Source: Pohlia nutans (Eukaryota > Streptophyta > Bryopsida > Bryales > Mniaceae). Taken from it: a DNA stretch of 64,000 nucleotides. Position numbers and translations under genes: made by a program. Under the pieces are notes generated by a model. The model ran no database searches and had not been told where the DNA came from. It saw only the letters and a list, made by a program, of their open reading frames with translations. Below, one piece after another: positions 36,247-48,322 of the stretch; the first letter of the stretch is position 1, and each line of letters starts with the position of its first letter. The stretch spans positions 2,234,501-2,298,500 of the forward strand of contig CM040086.1 in the NCBI GenBank assembly GCA_022496805.1, written 5' to 3'.

Positions 36247-36478
36247 TTATCCCTTAAACGTTCCATGGGAATAGTATATATGTTGTTGTAAAATTGAGAT
36301 TTGCTACTAACAAGAAACTCTAATTGGGATCTTAAGAGCTCATTAGAACCACATTGATTTAAATTTCAACTTCTCTTTTGAACTCAAACCCATTAAAGGT
36401 GTGGATCCATTCCAAATACACTGTATTCTATTGGATACCACATCACGTTTAGACATTTAGGGGTTTAGCCACTACTTT
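36247..36478. mobile_element. TTAA element, group K (degraded)
   Basis: Left TTATCCCTTAAACGTTCC and right GACATTTAGGGGTTTAG keep the superfamily terminus, but both flanking TTAA sites are mutated. About 230 bp. Confidence 0.5.
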
Positions 36479-38796
36479 TTAGTTCTCCCAATATGATGAA
36501 ATTAGCCAATTTTATACTATATATAGATTTCTTTTACGAACGTATTAAAGAATCTAGAATATTGGGCCAAAAGTGACTATCAAATGAATGACAATTTTGT
36601 TAAAAGAGGCTGAAATTCCTCACCTTGACTGGTGACCGGTAAGGCTCTACGAATGAAATCGTAAAAAAATACACAGGTAGTGACTGCCTGAGTAACTACC
36701 TGACCCAAGCAGGCGAGTACACTTCTGACCGGTGACAGCTTCGATGATTGCTTCTTTCAAGGCTGATGACGGAGGCCGGACCGAAGGAAGCCCGAAGCTG
36801 AAGAGAAGCTGCCTTGCTTTGCATACTCACTCGGCTTCTGGTACGTTGGCACCACAGGAAACCGCACTAAGTAAATAAGTAAGTAGGTGTCTACAATCTC
36901 AACAACCAACACCAAGCTTTGACAATATCTGCTTGTCAGATCTTGTGTGAGTGGAAGGAACCAAGCACGCCACAGCCAACTTATGTTAACCAAAACCAAA
37001 ACCAGGCAAAGGTTCAAGAAAAAACGAACCAGAAACCCACTTGCATGCTTCGATTCACCCTCCTCAGGACCACCACAGTTTCTTGCAATAAGTTAGTCTC
37101 TGATTGTCGACTTCACCGAAAGCCCACTCGGGCAGCAACGTAGACGTTCCTACATGCATAATCGTATCTTGCCTGGGTCCGATTCTTATATTTATTTTTT
37201 TGGGTTGAACCGTCTTAGTTCAGAAGCGTCCGTCATTGATTCTGTGTTTACAGTGGCAGGAGTAGTTTAGCTTCACGACCACACTTTCTGATTGATTGAG
37301 TGCAACCCTGAAGACTATGCTCCTCATTAAGGGTGTCATGCAAAGTGCAATCATCAAGTTGGCTTGATCACCCAAGTCAATGCACTTCAGGGGGGTGGTC
37401 ATTATAGCTGCCGCAAGCCAGCCAGCCAGCCAGCCGCGGTGATTCAGACATGCTTTCCCTTGTTCTCTTCCGACTTACTACTTGTAGTACAACCCGACCA
37501 GCAGGCCGGGATTCGATCTCAAGTGTCGACCAGGGTAAGGCAAAACTTACGGCAGCTCAGTCGTTTCTAGCTCGGTCCCTCAGGCTCTCACTGTACATTG
37601 TGATTGATTCTTAAATGATTTTGGGAAACCTCGTCGTCTACGGCTGTGTCGGTGCCGGAAAGCCGCAGAGGCAGGGTTACGAATTCGGACGCACACATGC
37701 AGGATTGCGGTGGAGAATCATCACCTTGGATGCTTTGGTGCCGTGACGGTCAAGCAGACCGGCCTGGATATTCATCAGTTATCAATTTTTTTATTGTCTG
37801 TGTGGGGGGTGGCACCCAGTGTTTGACTGATACAGGTGACGCAAATTGGTTCATAGGCGATTGGGTTTCCGTGTTAACTTTGTTCCCCCCACCCCACTGG
37901 AGAACTGGATTGATTCGAGCATGCACAAGTGGGGTCACCGACTCACCGCTCTTTTGATTGTCGGGTGAGCAACGCACTCCGATACATGTTTTGATTCAAA
38001 CTTTTTCCTTGTTCGGAAAATAATGAGAACGACAGGCTAGGCTTGATGATCACGGGTTCAGAAGCCACACCAAGATCACTGAAGAAAAATCACATGTACC
38101 GTGGTCTCAACCGACATCATAGGGTTTCGGCATGCACAGGAATTATTATTAATCCTCTCCTCATATCAGGCGCACACAACTATTGGACTCATGAGCTCCT
38201 AATTCGTGAGTGCCAACCTTCAGGTGCTAGCTTGCTTTTCCCTTCTGAGCGTCTGGGAAAAGACCTCCCATTTTTTGTTTTCCTCTTTCTCGCTAGCTCA
38301 ACAGAATGACTCGCTCTTGGAGGGACAAGTGTGCAGGCGTTGTTGTTGTTGCAGTGAATCTCTAGGGGAGTTCACTAATTAGGTGGTACTTTATTTGATT
38401 TTTGCGCCTGCTGGCGCTGGTGTGAGTGAGTTCGCTTCCCACGTTCCAGACTAGTAAGAGCTGCCTTCAAGTGTCCGGAACTAGGGGTGGTTATTGTCAC
38501 AGTGAGTCAACACACTCAAGGAGTAAGGGATCTCAGCCTGTATTCCAATGTACTCCAATCGTAATACTAGTACTCTCTCTCCTTGTCGCTCCAGTCAAAC
38601 GTCGCGCTAGACTTCGAAGACCTCTTCTTCGTGTCTGTTTTTTTTTTTTTTTTTTTTTTTTTCTTTCTCTGTTGATCGTCTATCCTACAGGAAGCTAGGG
38701 GTGAGAGATCAGTTCCCTAATGGCCACAATAAAGGCGGGTTTGGAGAAACTTGGTTTGGGTTTGGATCCGTTCTAAAGGCTGTCGTGGTGGTGGCC
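36479..38796 (+). promoter_or_regulatory. WRKY upstream region: W-box cores, probable leader intron end, uORF
   Basis: From about 36600 the DNA is GC-normal and free of the common repeats. W-box cores TTGAC(C/T) on either strand: 37375-37380, 37748-37753, 37823-37828, 38505-38510, 38593-38598; known WRKY proteins bind this core, so auto- or cross-regulation is possible. A 22-base T run at 38639-38662 followed by CTATCCTACAG at 38680-38690 looks like the 3' end of a 5'UTR intron. No TATA box stands out. Small frames in this stretch lack domains. Confidence 0.4.
38720..38776 (+). CDS. Upstream ORF in the WRKY leader, 18 codons
   Basis: ATG at 38720 opens a frame reading MATIKAGLEKLGLGLDPF and stopping TAA at 38774-38776, 20 bp before the WRKY ATG and in another frame. 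If the leader begins upstream (as the probable splice acceptor at 38690 suggests) ribosomes would meet it first. Translation is inferred; the initiation context (CCTAATGG) has a G at +4 but no purine at -3. Confidence 0.35.
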   Translation: MATIKAGLEKLGLGLDPF

Positions 38797-41700
38797 ATGG
38801 CTGAGAAGGCCCCGAATGAGGCCGAAGAGGCCGAGGGCGCCGGCCCCGGCGAGAGCTTCCTGGACCAGCTCCTGCGCAGGTTCGATCAAACGGCCGATCA
38901 GGACTCGGCCGGAACTGTCTCCCCGTCCTCCTCAAGCTCCATGGCGTTGCCCGCTCCCATAGAGTATTCATCCAACAATCCGTGGCCATTCTCGTCGCCT
39001 CTCAACCCGGATCTTCAACCCGCTGCACTTCACAGCCTCTTATACGGTCCTGGCTCTTCAGTGGCCGCTTCACCCAACCCCGCCAACCCGCTGGCTGAAT
39101 TTCCATGGCTGTTTCAAGAATTTGATCATCCCAGACCGGGGCTGGATTCCCAGCGGAACTTGTACAGCTCATACTCACCAACGCAAGAGTCCTCGCAGCT
39201 TCCGTTGGATCAATTACCAGTCCAGCAGGCTGAGCCGAAACGAAAAGATCCGGTTACAGGACATGGGAGTGGGAGTAGTAGCTCGAAATTGGATGCAGCG
39301 CGTGTGCCACTGTTTGTGGAGAGCTCTGGGCATTTCAGTGACCCTGCGTCAGCTCAGGGCGCCAGGCAAGGTATTAATTATCGACCTCCGACGTCACCCC
39401 TGCTGTCGGAAGCCACTGCAGTGGGCGCAGGAGGCTCCGTGACGACGTCTGCAGGGACTTCCAATACTTCGATGTCGTCGGGGTCCACGAGCAATGCAGG
39501 TGATGAGGATGACAGTGAGAAGAAGCAGCAGGGTGAATCCAGCAGTGGGCTCAAGAGGAAGAAACCGGACTCGGCTGGAGCTTCCAGCGACACGCCGGAT
39601 CAGTCGAAGAAGTCCGTAGATCCTCCCAAGTAAGCTCATTTCTCGCCTTCTGCACCGGTCTCTGTGCGTTCAGTTCAATGCATTGCCCTGTGAGGATTTT
39701 TAAACCGAATTTAAGAACAAGGGATATTCTGAATCTTGTTGCTCGATAGGAGTGCTGGAACCACTGAACATTTGGGGTCCGATCGATTCAGATACTGTAA
39801 CGTACATTTCTAGTGTAAGTTTTGAACTAGAGCTAGTTTCAATATAGACATTTAGAATTGGAGAAGTGAAGATGCAAAAGTCCTAATTCAATGGCAGAGG
39901 TTCAAGCTCGATCTAGCGTAACCATTGAAGTACTCCACAAACTGAAGTACTGTGCTGAAGAAGTTATATCGTCTTTCCTGTCACTCAGGGATATTCGTGT
40001 ATGTCATCCCCTAGGTCAGCACCAAACCTCGATCTGGCAGCCTTTTCACGAGTTGATCTGCACCTGAAGCCAAATTATCACTGGTGCATTCTCTTCATAT
40101 ACCGTGGCAAGTCTACCAAATATTAGTGAGCATAATTATCCTCGACGTTTGCATTCTTCTTGCGTTTCCAGCTTCACTAATCTTAGTTTACTTTAATGTT
40201 GAGTTCGGTCATTTCGCTAGACCGTCCTGAGCTTCTGAACCGAGAAGGACCTTTGCTTGTTAGAACAGCTAGCGGTGGCTTATCCCTTGACTCTGAACCA
40301 ATCTTATCTACATTGATATGATGCATAGTGATCTGGTGATGGGGTTGCTAACTCTATTTAATAACTACTAAGTTTCCATGACTTCCAGCTACTTACGATC
40401 GCTAGTAATCTGGTAGACTATTGGAGGTTTCTAGACGAGTAGATAATGCTCGTAGATCTGCTGAAACTTATAAGATGCACTTACAATTGTACCTCTGTCG
40501 ATGTAAATGTGGACTCAGCAGTCAGATAATTCTGATATTGAATGAATATTCGTGTCGGTTATTTTGGCAGAAACCCTGAAATTCATACATGTCCTAGTTT
40601 TCAGTGCTTTAGGTAACTGAGCATCGTTGTTGTGAAATCCGCCATTATGTATCGAGGCATGCTGTTATATTATTTATGCGGTCTCGGTCTAGCTATTGTC
40701 AATGGTTTAAAAACTGCTGTGAGTGAGTCGAGAATTAGGCTATGTTAATTAGTGTCAGTAACTTTGTCCAAGTCCAGGAAAGACCTTACAGTACCGAAGT
40801 CATGATGGTTTCTATTGGTCTAGCTGGTCGTGGAGGTGTGCGGTGAGACTGCTACGGAGATTACATGATCACGCTATGGAAAGTGACCGGGTCCACGGTA
40901 CTAGCTAGCTAGCGACGAACAAACTGTACATCTACAATTCCTATTATCCTATAATTCATACTTCCTTTTCGTATTTACTTCCGGAATAACTTAATATTCT
41001 TTTGCAGTCCTTCCATGTGGCAATTCTACCTATTTCATCTTGAAAGTATTGTAGTCATGTCTCGTGTACAGTTTTAATTTAGAATATGCCAGACTTAGAT
41101 GATGGATTACATCCGACAGTAATTCATTAATGTTATACATATGGATTCAACTCTTTAAATCGGTGACCCTGGTAGAAACATCCCCACCATGGCGCTCTAT
41201 GAAGATGACATGTATGTGAACATATGACATGGTGAGGCAGGCTCATTCTAGTTTTAATGACAGAAAAGGGTTTTGCCTCAAAATAAATTAGAGCGTAGTA
41301 AGCCAGGGAGTGCTAGCGTTTTGATGTCTGTAGAGTTTACAGGAAGTCGATCGATATCATGGATGAGTCGTAGATGTCATCTGTCATAAGGGACCTCTAT
41401 CTCAAAACTTACAGGAGGTGGATATATCATGTAGTTTGATACCAGGATAGTCTCCTGATATTGTGACAATTTGATTTGTCGTAGGTTGGGTTGTTTTCAG
41501 ATTTTAATTTATGCGCTTCTTACTTGAATCTTGTAGCAAAATCTGTGTACTTCCGAAATCCAAACTAGAGTTGGAAGTGTGTATGGCAATAAATACTAAG
41601 ATGTTGCGATTGAGCTCTTCGCAGAAGTAAGCCGAGGAAACGAGGGGGCGCCAAGAGGTTAAGAGAACCCAGATACGCCATCAAAACCAGAACTGATGTG

Positions 41701-43867
41701 GACGTTCTCGACGATGGTTTCAAGTGGCGTAAATATGGCCAAAAGGCCGTGAAGAATAGCCCTCATCCCAGGTAAGCTCTTCAATCGACGTGTATTTTTT
41801 TATGTCATCTCAAAGAATGATTTCTGAACTTAGATACCCTGGTATATAATAATGATCAATGCACTGTTGCGATAGTAGCTAGTGCACGTTATTTATGCTG
41901 ATCTCTGCAATATTAGTTGACTGAGTAGGATATTGTAACCTTCGTGGCCCTTATATGCACACACTAGTGAGTGCGCTGACAAAGTCTTCACGCGGTAGAC
42001 TGTCAGACTTTAATACGACTGGAAATCCATCGTGACTTTTACCCCGACCCCGAGATTTATTTTTTATTATTTTCAAACATTTAACTACACATGACATTGA
42101 AGTTTCACGTCGGAGGTTATGCAGGCCACGATCTCTAACAATAGTAGTACTTCAATTCTGTCTGCTCGACCCTTTACTGATGTCTGTATTCGATTTAGAT
42201 GAACTCACGAATTATAGCAATAGAGAATCGGTGAACAACCAGTCGGCAGTCAACTAAATTCTGTTGGAATTATGTCACTCCATGGTAAATATTAGTTCCA
42301 ACTACGCTAGCAACTCCCTAAAAATTCTGTTATATGTAAACAGACGACCTCACTATCCTTGCCCTCAATAGTCGAACTACCCTCAACAGACTCTTTATTT
42401 GCATTGGTCTTCACATCAGCCCTACGATTATTATTATTATTATATCTAAAAATATGACAAGTAGAACATAACTGTGACATGATATTTTAAGTAGCTTGAT
42501 GGATGAAGGAGATACATTTGAATATCTATGTTTCTTCTATAGTTGGAAGGCAAGTTAAACTCTACCTTATTAATACTATGTCAAAAAGAATAATAGATCC
42601 TTACATATTCCATGACATACAGAAAGACAACTGGATGATATTTTACGTAGCTTGATGGATGAGGGAGATGCATAATTTGAATATCTGTGGTTGTTCAAAT
42701 GGCAGATTGCAATTAATTAGGCACAGGTTCTAAAACCTCAGATCTTTAACAGTCCTAGTACAATGTTAGCGCTTCTATGAGGCCGGGTAATACATTTTGT
42801 ACCTGCTACAATCAAAGCTCATCTACCTCATCAGCTTCTCCATCTTGTGGAAGTAACTGGTAGCTAAGTAGAAAACATCTCATTCTCTGGATATATAGAG
42901 TTCATGGAAGATCTTCGGGACAACAAGGTTTGTGTTCATAAATTCCAACAAGTGATTGTTATGATGTTGTGTGTGCAGAAACTACTACAGGTGCACGACG
43001 CCATTATGCCCGGTGAGGAAACGAGTGGAGAGGTCGAACGAGGACGCAGGGCTGGTGATCACAACGTACGAAGGCACACACTCGCACCAGACGCCGGGGC
43101 TGCACCGACCGGCGGGCGGGGGCTACTTCGGGGACCGACCGCTGGGGGGGCTGTTCCAGAGTCCGCTGGGACCGGGGGGCGCCAGCCTGCTGCCCCTGCC
43201 GCCGGGCTTCGACCTGGCCTCCCTGCAACAAGCCAACGCGCTCCGCACCCTGCGAGGCCTGCAGCCCAACCCGAGTTTCTCCTTCCCCCCGCACCACATG
43301 CGGCAGCTGGGCCTCCAGCAAGACAGCCTGCTCCGCGCCCAGCAGTTCCTGGGCTTACAGGACCCGGCGTTCGGATCCGTCAAGCAAGAGCCCTTCCACT
43401 TCACCGCCCAGCAGGCCGACAGTACTAGTTTCATGCCGCCTGGACCTTCCCATTCTTTACTAACCAGATCGATCTCAGATCATCCCCTGCAGAGACCCTT
43501 GTTCACCGGCTTTCCCATTTCCGGTCCCGCTTCGAGCTCCAACATCACGCCTGACAGACATGACATCCATTTGCCTGGTACCAGTAGTCGCATTGATCAA
43601 AGCCTGGAGACTCTAGTGAGCTCGAGCTCCGGGCGTCCAAATTTTGAAGATAGATCAGATCAACCACCGTCGATGAGTGCTAATTCCGGAAGTCTAGATC
43701 CTCGTAGGACTCCAATGCAACAACCACAGCAACTTAACATTAGATCAGAGAGTTTACACGGGCAAGGCGGAGAGAGTAGTACTCTTGGGCAGCAACAGCA
43801 GCAGCAGGCGGAGGGGCTGTTGCAGGACATGGTGAGGCATGGAGGGCCGAAGGTCAGCAAGAGTTGA
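38797..43867 (+). CDS. Group IIc WRKY transcription factor, 3 exons, 622 aa
   Basis: Nuclear DNA-binding protein expected to bind W-box promoters. Exons 38797-39629, 41625-41771 and 42979-43867 join in phase with GT-AG introns of 1995 and 1207 bp. One WRKY domain: basic run [11 protein letters not shown] at about 279-289, [17 protein letters not shown] at 307-323, then a C2H2 zinc finger C332-X4-C337-X23-H361-X-H363. The intron after the codon for R327 is the conserved R-type position of group IIc. The block [20 protein letters not shown] resembles the WRKY12/WRKY13 branch of flowering plants, but orthology is not shown. The N-terminus is serine/proline-rich and acidic ([10 protein letters not shown] near 25-35); the C-terminus is glutamine-rich (QQQQQQ near 605), likely activation regions. 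Start chosen at the first in-frame ATG, in strong context GTGGCCATGG; the frame is open upstream but has no earlier ATG. Confidence 0.95.
39630..41624 (+). other. WRKY intron 1
   Basis: Starts GTAAGC, ends TTCGCAG. No obvious transposon, tandem repeat or open frame inside, in contrast to the intergenic DNA. Confidence 0.85.
41772..42978 (+). other. WRKY intron 2 (R-type position)
   Basis: Starts GTAAGC, ends GTGTGTGCAG. Contains a near-repeat of TGATATTTTA(A/C)GTAGCTTGATGG at 42480 and 42635, each followed by a similar GAGATRCAT-TTGAATATCT stretch (two units about 156 bp apart). No coding content. Confidence 0.85.
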
Positions 43868-44462
43868 ATTTATTTATTGTAGTTTAGTTCTCAAGACTTT
43901 AGTCCAAAAAACAATTTTGAGCCTGTCTGAATGATTTTCAATTACATGGCAGCCTGATCGAATGCACATTGCATTATAATTATGATGATATACATAAACT
44001 TTGGTGACTTGCATGGGGAAGTAGACTGGTTTGATGCTCAAGGACTTAATTGATTAATTATAGCATCTGGAGGATTGATTCCAGTGAGGTACCTGATCGA
44101 GCTGATTTGGTTTTGGTTATTGATCACGGCTCATGTGTTGATGTGTGTCCTTTACTCAAGTGCGCGTAAAATGCTCACCGGCCAGGTTGCTTTATCATGT
44201 CACGATCCACGTACTCATAACAGTATCAAACACATATGTGGATGATATGGCCTTGTACAAATGTTATGCGTAATTGCAGGACAACTTTGACAAACAGTTT
44301 GAGGACCATGCATGGGACGACAGTGACCAAGTCATCTGTTCGCACAAGTCTAGCTAAATACCAGAATTATCATGTGAGAAAAGAAGATGACATGCAAGTT
44401 GCCTGTCCTTGGCCGCGCACGGGTCTACTGGGGTTGTAACAAGAATGCAATGTTGTGTATTT
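43868..44462 (+). other. WRKY 3' flank
   Basis: Probable 3'UTR and downstream DNA of the WRKY gene, balanced composition. The 67-codon frame at 44236-44439 shows no domain. Confidence 0.4.
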
Positions 44463-44548
44463 TTAACCCCAGCCTAATATTTTTTAGAGAAACCAGATTC
44501 TGACTTTTTTTAAGACTCCAATCTGGTTTCTTGAAAAATTAGGGGTAA
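44463..44548. repeat. Compact 86-bp hairpin downstream of WRKY
   Basis: TTAACCCCAGCCTAAT followed by AGAGAAACCAGATTC pairs with AATCTGGTTTCTTGAAAAAT then TAGGGGTAA. Arms of about 36 bp with small bulges, loop about 12 nt. Either a tiny MITE (its ends echo the TTAACCCC superfamily terminus) or an RNA hairpin in a 3' flank. Confidence 0.55.
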
Positions 44549-44880
44549 ACGCTTTTCTTTTTTAGAGAAATGATTGTATAATTGAACCTTCTTCAATTGA
44601 ATATGCAAAATGTTACATGCCAATGATCTCGTTAAAACATTCTTTAGCTTCTCAGACATGCACCCTCAAACATTGAACTGATTTTGGTTATATTTTGATT
44701 TTCCCTAGTATATTTTGATTTTCTCTAGTATATTTTTATGATAAACATATCACTTTTTGAATTCAGGTTGGTTCCTATTCAAAATTGATGGTTTTAGGTA
44801 AAAAAATGTTATGGTTATGGACTCATGGGACCATTTGGAGTATACAACGAACTCTTTGTAATTACATGTCGTGCAACCGA
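44549..44880. other. AT-rich intergenic DNA
   Basis: Short direct repeats of TATATTTTGATTTTC(C/T)CTAG at 44690-44730. No gene. Confidence 0.5.
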
Positions 44881-45768
44881 TGTATAATGGCCTCCAATAA
44901 GTCTTGCAACCCCACTTTCAAACCTCATACTAAAACATTTATCACACTCATTACGACAGTTCGCTGACCATGAAATTTTGCATGTACCACCGCTTGGACA
45001 TAAAACATTTTTGGGCCAAATTTGGTACCTTAAAAAATGCACGGTTCATGAAACAATGCTAATTTTTCAACTTTTAGGCCTCTGTTTAAAAAAATAAAAT
45101 CATATATGGTACCAATAGCAGAATAGCTGCGAAGGATTCAAATTTTTAGTAGAAGGTAGAAGTCACAATGAGGAACAATATGATGTTATAAAAAATAATG
45201 GTATTCCTAGGTATTTTTGTGTCATTATGCAATTCAAAATTTTAAAAATAATACCAAATTTTTGTTTACTTACAAAATAAAGTAATTGACCTTTTTTCTC
45301 ATCTTTTTGTGACACCAGGTTATTCATTACTATGACAACATGGTGTTACAAAAAAAGTGACAACAGTAGAAAACTGCTTTGTTATATAATTAAACTAAAA
45401 TTTAGTCTTCTTTTTAAAATTTTGAATTGCATGTGGACACAAAAACGAGCACAAAAATACTTAGGAATACCATTATCTTTTATAACACCATATTGTTCCT
45501 TATCATGACTTTTACTTTCTACTAAAAATTTGAATCTTTGGGTATCATATATGATTTTTTTAAAGCAAAAGCTTATAAGTTGGCAAATTGGCATTATTTT
45601 ATAAACCGCACATTTTCAAAGTACCAAATTTGGCCCAAAAATGTTTTATGTCCAAGCGATGATACATGCAAAATTTCATGGTCAACAAACGGTCGTAGTG
45701 AGTGTGATAGATGTTTTAGTGTGAGGTTTGAAAGTGGGGTTGCAAAACTTTATGGAGGCCATTGTACA
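44881..45768. mobile_element. Foldback element with about 360-bp arms
   Basis: Left arm (about 44881-45250) is the reverse complement of the right arm (about 45411-45768) at roughly 88-90% by eye: paired landmarks are TTGCAACCCCACTTTCAAAC / GTTTGAAAGTGGGGTTGCAA and CATAAAACATTTTTGGGCCA / TGGCCCAAAAATGTTTTATG. The loop at 45251-45410 has no gene. Opposite-strand frames (44815-45042 minus and 45538-45804 plus) are images of each other. Outer ends and target duplication are unresolved. Confidence 0.8.
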
Positions 45769-45800
45769 AGCAATAATAATAGTTATGTAGTGGTAACAAT

Positions 45801-46397
45801 TTAACCCCTAAAAGTCCTCAGACACCCCTCTCCAAATTTGGAGAATTGCAAAAATGCATTACAAAATGCAACTAAGAGGGATATTTTGAACTTGATGTAT
45901 GAATAAATGTTGTACATTATGAATTTTAGATTCTATCCGTACGGTTGAAATCACCAATATTTTTGTATAAATTTTGAAACCTAAGATTCAAAATTCTTTC
46001 GTAATTTGATTACAAATAAGATAGGGACAATCTGTGAATGAAATTTGTTGTGATGGGTTGAAATGTACTACTCTAAGTGTCATGGTTTTTGAAGATTTTT
46101 TGATTGCTTAATTTTATAAGTTCATTTTTTCACAAGCACTTTTGAACTAAGATCTTAAATTTTTTTGGTGAATCACTACAACATGAAGTGAGGCATAACA
46201 ATTCACAAATCATCCCCTTTCTAATTGGATCACACATGCATGAAGTTAATTTTTATGGAAGTTTGACTGTATAGATAATTTATAGAGGTGATGCCCTACA
46301 TTTTGTTTATTGTACCAAACTTCATCAAATATATGAAAGACACATTTTATAACACATCTATGTTTTGTTCAATATCCTTTGGGCATTTAGGGGTTAA
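45801..46397. mobile_element. TTAA element, group C copy 2
   Basis: 597 bp; TTAACCCCTAAAAGTCCTCA left, TTGGGCATTTAGGGGTTAA right, TTAA on both sides. The right third (CCCTACATTTTGTTTATTG then ACACATCTATGTTTT) recurs at 51225-51290 and 60390-60475. It starts only 32 bp after the foldback element. Confidence 0.8.
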
Positions 46398-47820
46398 AAT
46401 GTACTATACATGCGACACTATGGATTTAGTAAAGGAATGCGACAATATAGAATTCAAGCTTTACAATCCTAACTTTTGAGAATCTAACGCTTTTATTATT
46501 AATATCAATATGACCCACTTTATAAAAATCACAAACATAGATGAATTCTTATTTCTTTTTCACTCAATGATAAGATAGCCAATCATGTAAGACATATCCT
46601 ACGCTCCTACATGACAAAAATTTAATAATATGATGGATCTATTTCTAATATTCCATGCACATTTTAGAATCATTAAAGATAAGTTACATTTGATAAAGAC
46701 AAATGTGCCTCATTTAATCATCAAAGATAAGTCATATTTGATAGAATTTCTACTAGTGACATGACATCCGTTTGCCCGTCTGAACGTCTATCTATATTTA
46801 GTACTATGGTAATACTATTTGACAATCTAATAATGAAATTTGTTGTGATGGGTTGAAATGTAATACTCTAAGTGTAGTGATTTTTGGAGATTTTTTGGTT
46901 GCTTAATTTTAGTAGTTGACTTTTTCAAGAGCACTTTTAGACTAAAGTCTTCGAAATATTGGGTGGAACACTACAATATGAAATGAGGCATAAAAATTTC
47001 ACAAATCATCCCCTTTCTAATTAGATCACAGTCATCACACATGCACAGAGCTAACTTCCTATAAAAGTTTCAATAAAAAGTTCACGCTGCAAAAAGTGCA
47101 TAATGGATGAGAAAACGGACTTCAAATCCGTACATCATGCAAAATATGTCTGGTTGGACGGTTAGAGGTGAATGCCACTACAACCAAAAATTAGTGTTTG
47201 GATGGTTTTGTATAATGGTATTGAATGAAAAGTATGTTTTTTCGTCCATTTTTTCTTAAAGCTCTTGACTTTTTTTCAATATGTTTGCTTTAGATGGTGT
47301 TAAATTACTTCCCTAATTGATGAACTCGTTACAAATTTTTTATAGCACATGTCACCCCCATAGTGCATTTTGGCAACTTTTAGCTTTTTATTATTGATCT
47401 CAACTTTAGCCATCAAAAAAAAACTATATATATTTGAATTCAATTTTTCAAAAGTTTAACAAGTCTACTTTTTATTCCAATTTGAACTTTCCAAAATTTC
47501 CCAATATTTAATGATTAATTGCAATTTGAAGTTTAGAAGATAAAACTATAATCTAGAAATTTAAAAAATATAGATCACATAATTTTGATTTGTACTATAC
47601 TTTTCTTCACTACAACACATACCTATGAAGAAAGTTTTATATTTCGGAATTCATTTTGTATTTCATACAAGTTTCTTCACTTTTTAAAAAATCCGCAGAC
47701 AATAATCTCAAATATTCACAAAAAAATCTAAAATTTCTATAAATTATAGGAGAAATGTAATCTCATACTCGAATAAAAAATATTTTAAAAAAAATTCATT
47801 CATATTACTAGGAAATTAAA
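46398..47820. other. AT-rich DNA with a group C fragment
   Basis: 46830-47090 repeats the middle of 45801-46397 (GAAATTTGTTGTGATGGGTT, GAGGCATAA, CACAAATCATCCCCTTTCTA) in the same orientation, without ends. The rest has no gene. Confidence 0.5.
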
Positions 47821-47955
47821 GGGGGTATTTGGCCACTTGGGCACCAAGGAATAGTATTAGAGTGTGATGCCCAAAGCCTATATAAACACTAGCTTGATGC
47901 TAATGTAGGCCTAAAGTGCCATGCTCTGTTAATATTCTTTGGTGCCCAAGTACCC
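47821..47955. mobile_element. Short palindromic MITE, family S copy 2
   Basis: 135 bp; ends GGGGGTATTTGGCCACTTGG and CTTTGGTGCCCAAGTACCC; interior shares CACCAAGGAATAGT and ACTAGCTTG(A)TGC with the copy at 7515-7645. Confidence 0.7.
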
Positions 47956-48322
47956 TTTTTTATTAGTGCATATAGTAGCAAAATGGAGGATAAATAGTGA
48001 TGGATGTTGACATGAATATTCACTCATACATAAAGTTCTTTACTGTTGACCTCAAAATTTTGGCCACTATTTCCAAATCATTGTAGCAAATTCAAAATCA
48101 TGAGCAAGTTCACATCATCTCTCACTAAAGATTGGGTGATGAGACATTGTATTTAATATTAAAGCTTCTACAGTGCTACAAGGTGGACTCCACTAACTGC
48201 TAAGGAACCTTATGTAGCATCTATCTTTTAGGGAGTAATTTATAAAATCTGAAAATTGAAAAGAACCCTATTTTAAAGATTTTTTAAATTCAGAAAAAAA
48301 ATTGTTAATCCTTTTTGTCCTA
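47956..48322. other. AT-rich intergenic DNA
   Basis: Nothing recognised. Confidence 0.4.

Noticed and set aside
38701..38796. Starting the WRKY protein at 38701
   Set aside because: The first in-frame ATG is 38797; 38701 is a GTG and lies just after a probable splice acceptor, so the extra 32 codons are more likely leader.
42904..43428. 174-aa plus frame and 103-105-aa minus frames over WRKY exon 3
   Set aside because: Alternative-frame shadows of GC-rich exon 3; the WRKY zinc finger is in the frame starting at 42979.
44815..45804. 75-88-aa frames at 44815-45042 (minus) and 45538-45804 (plus) as a conserved protein pair
   Set aside because: They are similar only because they come from the two arms of one foldback element.
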